From contig NZ_JBHSWH010000001.1 of the NCBI RefSeq assembly GCF_042661025.1, positions 1,116,001 through 1,180,000 of the forward strand: a stretch of 64,000 nucleotides of DNA, in the 5' to 3' direction. Positions within the stretch are counted from its first letter, which is position 1; each line of letters opens with the position of its first letter. Source of the stretch: Flexivirga alba. Its GTDB lineage: Bacteria > Actinomycetota > Actinomycetes > Actinomycetales > Dermatophilaceae. Position numbers and translations under genes: made by a program. Below are positions 59,682 through 64,000 of this stretch, piece by piece. The notes beneath the pieces were generated by a model. It worked only from the letters and a program-made list of their open reading frames with translations. It searched no databases and was not told the origin of the DNA.

Positions 59682-61085
59682 ATGTCCAACCTCGATCTGA
59701 GCGGTGGGCTCGGTGACCAGTTCGAGCAGAACAACGCAGGGCAGCAACAGCCGCCCGCACCGGCACCGCAACAACAGCCGGCGCCGCAACAACAGCAGCA
59801 AGCGGCTCCCCAGCAGCAGACCGCGCCGGCTCCGGCTCCCAACCTGCCGCCGGCGCCCGCCCCGACCTCGACCGGTCTCGTGCTGCAGGCGCCGGACGCC
59901 GTGCCGGTGATCCAGGACCAGCAGGCCGTGCAGGCCGTGCCGGTCGCCCCGGAGGCACAGACGGAGCTGGACAAGAAGGCCCAGGCGTTCGTCGCCGAGC
60001 TGACCTCGATGGACATGAAGGCTCCGGCGTTCACCGACAAGGTCAACTCGATCGTCAACATGGGCGACAGCGAGATCCGTCGCACCTCCGACGTGTCCAA
60101 CCGGATGCTGCAGCGCCCGGCCGCTCAGGCCGGCAAGGACTCCGCGCAGTCCAAGGTCGGCGGCACGCTGGTCGACCTGCGGCGCACGATCACCGACCTC
60201 GACCCCAACCGGGCCGACCTCAAGGGCGCCAAGAAGATCCTGAAGTGGCTGCCCGGCGGCAACAAGATCGAGAACTACTTCATGAAGTACCAGTCGGCGC
60301 AGAGCCACCTGGACTCGATCATCCGTTCGCTGGCCGGCGGTCAGGACGAGCTGCGCAAGGACAACGCCTCCATCGAGGTGGAGCGCAACAACATGTGGCA
60401 GGCGATGCAGAAGCTGGGCGAATACAACCAGCTGGCAACGGCTTTGGACGGCGCGGTCGAGGGGAAGATCGCTGAGCTGTCGGCTGCCGGCCGGACCGAG
60501 GACTCCGACATCATGAAGTCCGACGTCCTCTTCGCGGTTCGTCAGCGGCGGCAGGACATCATGACGCAGATGGCGGTGTCGGTGCAGGGCTACCTCGCCC
60601 TCGACCTGGTCCGCAAGAACAACCAGGAGCTGATTCGCGGCGTCGACCGGGCACAGACCACCACGGTGGCGGCGCTGCGCACGGCGATCATCGTCAGCCA
60701 GGCACTCGCCCAGCAGAAGGTCGTGCTCGACCAGATCACCGCACTCAACAGCACGACCTCCACCATGATCGAGGAGACCTCGAAGCAGCTGCGCACACAG
60801 GGCACCGAGATCAACAAGCAGGCGGCAAGCAGCACGATCGAGATCGACAAGCTGCAGGCGGCATTCGACAACGTCTTCGCCACCATGGACGAGATCGACA
60901 AGTTCCGCTCCGAGGCCACGGTGTCGATGGCGCAGACGATCGGTGCTCTCGAGGGTCAGGTGCAGCGCGCCAAGCCCTACCTCGAGCGGTCGATGCGCTC
61001 GCAGGGTCTTGATGCCAAGACGGCGGCCAGCTTCCAGCCGACCGGCGGCAACCAGCAGCTGCCCGGCGGTAACACCAACCGGTAG
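59682..61085 (+). CDS. TelA-family toxic anion (tellurite) resistance protein
   Basis: 467 residues. A Pro/Gln/Ala-rich disordered N-terminus (about 20-90) is followed by a long helical TelA domain with ADLKGAKKILKWLPGGNKIE, GEYNQLATALDGAVEGKIAE and SVQGYLALDLVRKNNQELI. TelA is a cytosolic coiled-coil protein linked to tellurite and other stress resistance, found with TerD proteins. AGGAGG lies nine bases before ATG 59682. First gene of the cluster. Confidence 0.92.
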   Translation: MSNLDLSGGLGDQFEQNNAGQQQPPAPAPQQQPAPQQQQQAAPQQQTAPAPAPNLPPAPAPTSTGLVLQAPDAVPVIQDQQAVQAVPVAPEAQTELDKKAQAFVAELTSMDMKAPAFTDKVNSIVNMGDSEIRRTSDVSNRMLQRPAAQAGKDSAQSKVGGTLVDLRRTITDLDPNRADLKGAKKILKWLPGGNKIENYFMKYQSAQSHLDSIIRSLAGGQDELRKDNASIEVERNNMWQAMQKLGEYNQLATALDGAVEGKIAELSAAGRTEDSDIMKSDVLFAVRQRRQDIMTQMAVSVQGYLALDLVRKNNQELIRGVDRAQTTTVAALRTAIIVSQALAQQKVVLDQITALNSTTSTMIEETSKQLRTQGTEINKQAASSTIEIDKLQAAFDNVFATMDEIDKFRSEATVSMAQTIGALEGQVQRAKPYLERSMRSQGLDAKTAASFQPTGGNQQLPGGNTNR

Positions 61086-61096
61086 GACCGCGAGCC

Positions 61097-61663
61097 GTGG
61101 GATTGCTGTCACGTCTGTTTGACCCGGAGGGATCGTCCGGACGCCTGCGCGCGCAGGCCGAGAATCGGTTGCAGTCTGTGTCGCAGGCGGTGACCGATTC
61201 CTCCGGTGACTCGGTTCAGGCCCTGTTGCGCAAGAACCAAGCGCTGATCCTCGAGATCAACAGCAGCGCCGGCGAGTTGCCGACGATCGGTGTGGTGCTC
61301 GCGCGGGCGGTCACCGACACCGTGCGCGAAGTGCTCACCTCCGGCGAAGCGGACCGCCTCGACATCGGGGTGCGGGTGGCGATCAATGGCACGCTGACCG
61401 ACTACCTGCCCGGCTCGATTCGGGCGTATGTCGGAGCAGTGCGCGCAGTCACCGCGGATCGAGTAGTGGGGGAGCGGAGCGGAGGAGCGTATCGAGATCA
61501 TGGTGCCGAGACCGCGACGGATGCTCTGGTGGAGCAGCTGACCACGCTGCGTCGCAGCGTCGAGCAGCTGGCCGACGCCAGCCGGTCCAGGGACATGCAG
61601 GCGCTGCAGGTCCACGGCCGCTTCCTGGAGGACAAGTTCGGCGAGTCCGACCTGGACCTGTGA
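61097..61663 (+). CDS. Unrecognised helical protein in the ter cluster
   Basis: 188 residues from GTG 61097, eleven bases after telA. Mostly helical: RAQAENRLQSVSQAVTDSSG, LVEQLTTLRRSVEQLADASR. No signal or membrane segment. A dispersed repeat copy encodes DRVVGERSGGAYRDHG in the middle (about 122-137). The position between telA and terD suggests a role in the same complex. The 3' end runs into the inverted 92-bp repeat. Not a known TerD or TerC domain. Confidence 0.75.
   Translation: MGLLSRLFDPEGSSGRLRAQAENRLQSVSQAVTDSSGDSVQALLRKNQALILEINSSAGELPTIGVVLARAVTDTVREVLTSGEADRLDIGVRVAINGTLTDYLPGSIRAYVGAVRAVTADRVVGERSGGAYRDHGAETATDALVEQLTTLRRSVEQLADASRSRDMQALQVHGRFLEDKFGESDLDL
61461..61500. repeat. 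Dispersed repeat copy inside the 61.1-kb ter-cluster gene
   Basis: GGATCGAGTAG, core TGGGGGAGCGGAGCGGAGGA, then GCGTATCGAGATC. It is in frame and adds about 13 residues between two helical segments. Confidence 0.75.
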
Positions 61664-61750
61664 GGCTTGTCCTGCGCTGGCAAGAGCGTCAGCAAGCTGC
61701 CGCCATGCCAACGCAGCCCAAGCTCACTGTGCTTGTTCAGAATAAACTTC
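61660..61750 (-). repeat. 92-bp hairpin-forming dispersed repeat, copy B (inverted)
   Basis: Read on the minus strand it runs GAAGTTTATTCTGAACAAGC to AAGCCTCAC, matching copy A at 16981-17072. The arms TGCGTTGGC (61715-61707) and GCCAGCGCA (61681-61673) still pair, with one G-U, although the bases differ from copy A. It starts at the stop codon of the preceding gene and fills most of the gap before terD. Confidence 0.65.
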
Positions 61751-61819
61751 TGTGAGACTGGCGACGGTGGCGAGAAAATCGCGCACCAGGGTGGATTCGA
61801 GAGTGCAGAGGTGTAGATC

Positions 61820-62383
61820 GTGAGCCCGATGGCCAAGGGTGCCAACATCGCGCTGCAGCGTGAGTTGCCCAACCTGACAGGTGTGGTCTTCGGGGTCGAC
61901 TGGGACTCCGGCGGCGAGCGGGTGCTCGACGACAACCTCACCCTGCTGACCTTGCTGGTCGGCGCGAACGGTCAGGCCCTCTCACCGCAACACGTCGTCT
62001 ACTTCAATCAGCTCGTCTCGGCGGACCTGTCGACCGCGCAGCTCGAGCAAGCGCTCGGCAATGACGACGCCCAGGTCGAGGTCGAACTCACCGGGGTGCC
62101 GGACGACGTCGCCAAGGTCGTCTTCGTTCTCTATCTCTCCGAAGGCAGCGGCAGCAGTCGCAGCATGGGTCAACTGAAGACGCTGGTCGTCCGGTTGCTG
62201 AACCTCGACGGTGGCGCGTCGATCATCTCCTCGGTCGACCTTGCCGGGGACCTCACCAGTGAGAGTGCGCTGAAACTTGCCGAGCTCTATCGGCACGGTG
62301 GCGAGTGGAAGCTGCGCGTCCTCGGGATGGGCTATTCGTCCGGGCTGGCCGGTGTGGCCAAGGAGTTCGGAGTCCCGCTGTGA
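61820..62383 (+). CDS. TerD-family stress protein
   Basis: 187 residues. MAKGANIALQRELPNLTGVV and VFGVDWDSG start the TerD fold; VDLAGDLTSESALKLAELYRHGGEW is the calcium-site-like segment followed by KLRVLGMGYSSGLAGVAKEFGV. Some acidic residues of the canonical DLDASAFLL Ca2+ site are changed (LDDNLTLLTLLV). Start GTG 61820, or ATG 61829 in the same frame. Tellurite/phage/colicin stress response by family. Confidence 0.87.
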   Translation: MSPMAKGANIALQRELPNLTGVVFGVDWDSGGERVLDDNLTLLTLLVGANGQALSPQHVVYFNQLVSADLSTAQLEQALGNDDAQVEVELTGVPDDVAKVVFVLYLSEGSGSSRSMGQLKTLVVRLLNLDGGASIISSVDLAGDLTSESALKLAELYRHGGEWKLRVLGMGYSSGLAGVAKEFGVPL

Positions 62384-62387
62384 ACAC

Positions 62388-62760
62388 CCCACGAAGTTCC
62401 TCCTCCGCTCCGTCACCCCACGAAGTTCTCCCCCGCTTCGCTCCCCCGATACTTCGCGGGGACCCCGACCCGCTCCCCCGGATACTTCGCGGGGACCCCG
62501 TATGAGCGAAGAGACTCGGACCGACCTGCCGTTCCTGCGCGCCCGGAGTCTGCGCCAAACTGCGGGTCTCGATACGTCCTCGCCTAGCGGCCCTTCGATA
62601 CGTCCGTCGCAAGCTCCGGACTACTCAGGACAGCGCTCGTCCTACTCGACCAGCTTGGGTGGTGACTCGTCTCTCGACCTGGGCGCCAGCGAGCCGCCGG
62701 CAGGTCTCGATACGTCCTCGCCCAGCGGCTCGTCCTACTCGACCGGCTTGGGGGCGGGAC
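62388..62760. repeat. Dense repeat block spanning the start of the 62.5-kb ter gene
   Basis: CCCCACGAAGTT occurs at about 62388 and 62415. The stretch CTCCCCCGATACTTCGCGGG (at about 62441) recurs as CTCCCCCGGATACTTCGCGG with GGACCCCG after both, a tandem unit of about 32 bases. From 62561 and again from 62703 a GGTCTCGATACGTCCTCGCC segment with TCCTACTCGACC after it repeats the dispersed family in inverse orientation. The second half is in frame in the gene and encodes Ser/Thr/Gly-rich sequence. Confidence 0.75.
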
Positions 62761-63400
62761 GTCGTTGTCGCTGGACGCACCAGTGGGCGCGGCGCCGGCG
62801 CCGGTCAGCACGAGTCGTCATACCCGCCCTGCCGCCCACGACCTCGGGCTGCCGACCATCCGGGCCGGCGAGCGGCGGCTGATGACCGAGCACGAGCCCG
62901 TCGTCGAGCTGACCCGGATGCAGTCCGCCGCAGGCGCGTTGGAGGCCAAGGTCGCTGTTCCGAACCCTTCCGAGGTCGTGCTCGGGTTGGTCTTCGAGAC
63001 CAGTGATTCTCGCGAATCCCTCGTATTGCCAGGCCTTTCCCAGCAAGGCCCCGACCCGCGCAGGCCGATCTTCCGTGCCACCTCGAGTGGTGTGGCGGTC
63101 AACCTGCGAAGCATCACCGGCGTGCACCGGTTGCTGCTCTTCGCAGTGCCGACTCGTCCCTCCAAGCAACTGCCGGGCGGCACCGTCACGGTCACGACGT
63201 ATGGCGACTCCCGGCTCGAGCTGCCGCTGGTGGCCGGGCCGACGCTCGGCGCCCAGGCGCTGATGACCGGTCACGTCGTCGAGGGCCGCCTTGTGTTGCG
63301 GGCCGAGCACGATCCCTACTCCGGCACGTTGCAGCAGGTCTGTTCGGCATACGGTTATCGAGAGATCTCCTGGCGCGACCCCTACACCCCGCTCGTATGA
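62502..63400 (+). pseudogene. TerD-domain-like protein with a repeat-derived linker, frame broken once
   Basis: ATG 62502 gives MSEETRTDLPFLRARSLRQT, then a Ser/Gly-rich repeat-derived stretch to about residue 83. The frame breaks at a GGGGG run near 62750; with one G restored it joins GGGTSLSLDAPVGAAPAPV and the conserved part (LTRMQSAAGALEAKVAVPNP, GVHRLLLFAVPTRPSKQLPG, YGYREISWRDPYTPLV), 299 residues in all. The conserved part resembles tellurium-resistance-associated domains. An independent start at 62765-62770 could rescue a shorter protein. Confidence 0.8.
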
Positions 63401-63452
63401 CGAGCCACCACGAAAAGCACGACCAGAGTTATGACGAGAAAGGAACCTCACC

Positions 63453-64000
63453 ATGGCAGTGAGCCTCAGCAAGGGCGGCAACATTTCGTTGGCGAAGGCC
63501 GCACCGGGTATGACGAAGGCCGTGGTCGGCCTCGGCTGGGACCCGCGGACCACCGACGGCGCGCCGTTCGACCTGGACGCCTCGGTGCTGCTGCTGGCAG
63601 ACACGGGCAAGGTCCGCAGCGACGCCGACTTCGTCTTCTACAACAACCTCAACGGGGACAACGGCTCGGTCCAGCACCAGGGCGACAACCGCACCGGCGA
63701 GGGCGAGGGTGACGACGAGCAGATCGTCGTCGCGCTCAACCAGGTGTCCGCCGACGTGCAGCGCATCGTCGTGGTCGCCTCGATCGACCAGGCAGACGCG
63801 CGCGGCCAGAACTTCGGCCAGGTCGCCGACGCCTACATCCGGGTCTACGACGCCGACGACCCGCACAACACCGACAAGGGCGTGCGTTTCGACCTAGGTG
63901 AGGACGCCTCGACCGAGACAGCGCTGATCTTCGGTGAGCTCTACCGCAACGGCGGCGAGTGGAAGTTCCGCGCCATCGCACAGGGTTTCGCCGGCGGTCT
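63453..64000 (+). CDS. terD: TerD-family stress protein, right end cut by the window
   Basis: At least 182 residues are visible and the gene runs off the edge. AVSLSKGGNISLAKAAPGM, VVGLGWDPRTTDGAPFDLDA with intact DLDASVLLL (calcium-binding acidic residues), FVFYNNLNGDNGSVQHQGDN and EDASTETALIFGELYRNGGEWKFRAIAQGF are textbook TerD. AAAGGAACC lies just before ATG 63453. With TelA and the TerD-like gene upstream it makes a TerD/TelA cluster; terC or further terD genes probably follow. Confidence 0.95.
   Translation, partial: MAVSLSKGGNISLAKAAPGMTKAVVGLGWDPRTTDGAPFDLDASVLLLADTGKVRSDADFVFYNNLNGDNGSVQHQGDNRTGEGEGDDEQIVVALNQVSADVQRIVVVASIDQADARGQNFGQVADAYIRVYDADDPHNTDKGVRFDLGEDASTETALIFGELYRNGGEWKFRAIAQGFAGG

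Noticed and set aside
58503..61112. Open frame of about 870 codons on the minus strand opposite phzF and telA
   Set aside because: Low-complexity shadow of two well-supported plus-strand genes.
1..64000. CRISPR arrays, prophage or complete insertion sequences
   Set aside because: I saw no regularly spaced repeats with unique spacers, no integrase, transposase or phage structural genes.

Overview
The window is high-GC chromosomal DNA of an actinobacterium, most likely a Micrococcales member near Dermacoccaceae/Intrasporangiaceae. This is inferred from three things. The block crgA - DUF881 - pabA/trpG - pknB - pknA - pbpA - rodA - pstP - fhaB - fhaA - tRNA-Leu is the conserved origin-proximal cell-division and peptidoglycan-signalling cluster of Micrococcales. 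Several genes look leaderless, with TANNNT six or seven bases before the start codon. A dispersed repeat of the type GGTTGAGTAG...GTATCGAAACC, common in this group, occurs many times. I see no rRNA, CRISPR array, integrase or intact insertion sequence.

Layout. 0-1.5 kb: a FitA/VapC-like toxin-antitoxin pair and a non-coding stretch with two clusters of DnaA-box-like sequences. 1.5-12.1 kb: the division and serine/threonine kinase cluster (minus strand except DUF881 and pabA). 12.3-15 kb: tRNA-Leu(CAG), a RecB-like nuclease with a probable Fe-S cysteine set, and a Phd/VapC pair. 15-20.5 kb: a beta-oxidation operon (acyl-CoA dehydrogenase, fadA, fadB) divergent from a TetR regulator with a clear operator. 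20.6-22.5 kb: acetyltransferase, small protein, ECF sigma factor with an overlapping membrane protein. 22.7-29.7 kb: a catabolic cluster (amino acid/amine permease, GntR regulator, glutamine-synthetase-like ligase, aldehyde dehydrogenase, short-chain dehydrogenase, gamma-glutamyl hydrolase) that reads as a gamma-glutamylation route for an amine; the alcohol-type dehydrogenase and lack of an amine oxidase favour ethanolamine over putrescine. 29.7-45 kb: mixed accessory genes (MaoC dehydratase, AraC and DHFR-like pair, DinB, aldo/keto reductase, secreted peptidase, YcnI-CopC copper pair, alcohol dehydrogenases, FAD oxidoreductase, TetR). 45-48.4 kb: a PadR-type regulator and a molybdate transporter operon with a ModB-ModC fusion. 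48.5-59.5 kb: methyltransferase, TrmH-like rRNA methylase, ArsR-like regulator with a two-gene ABC exporter, TetR with a DHA2 MFS pump, P1 peptidase, FMN reductase, PhzF. 59.6-64 kb: a TelA/TerD tellurite/stress cluster running off the right edge.

The most important cross-cutting observation concerns reliability. I found no run of G or C longer than five bases, and wherever an intact gene would need a six-base run it has five and a broken frame (modA twice, modB, the ter gene at 62.5 kb). The same truncation removes one base from the acceptor stem of tRNA-Leu. Many apparent pseudogenes here are therefore probably sequencing or assembly errors. Two adjacent genes (an XRE regulator and a glutaryl-CoA dehydrogenase) instead carry single in-frame stop codons, which run-length error cannot explain.

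Two patterns are not explained by the genes. The heptamer GTATGVC is strongly over-represented on both strands and in all frames, forcing rare codons. A ~92-bp hairpin-forming repeat occurs once after the acyl-CoA dehydrogenase and once, inverted, in the ter cluster.
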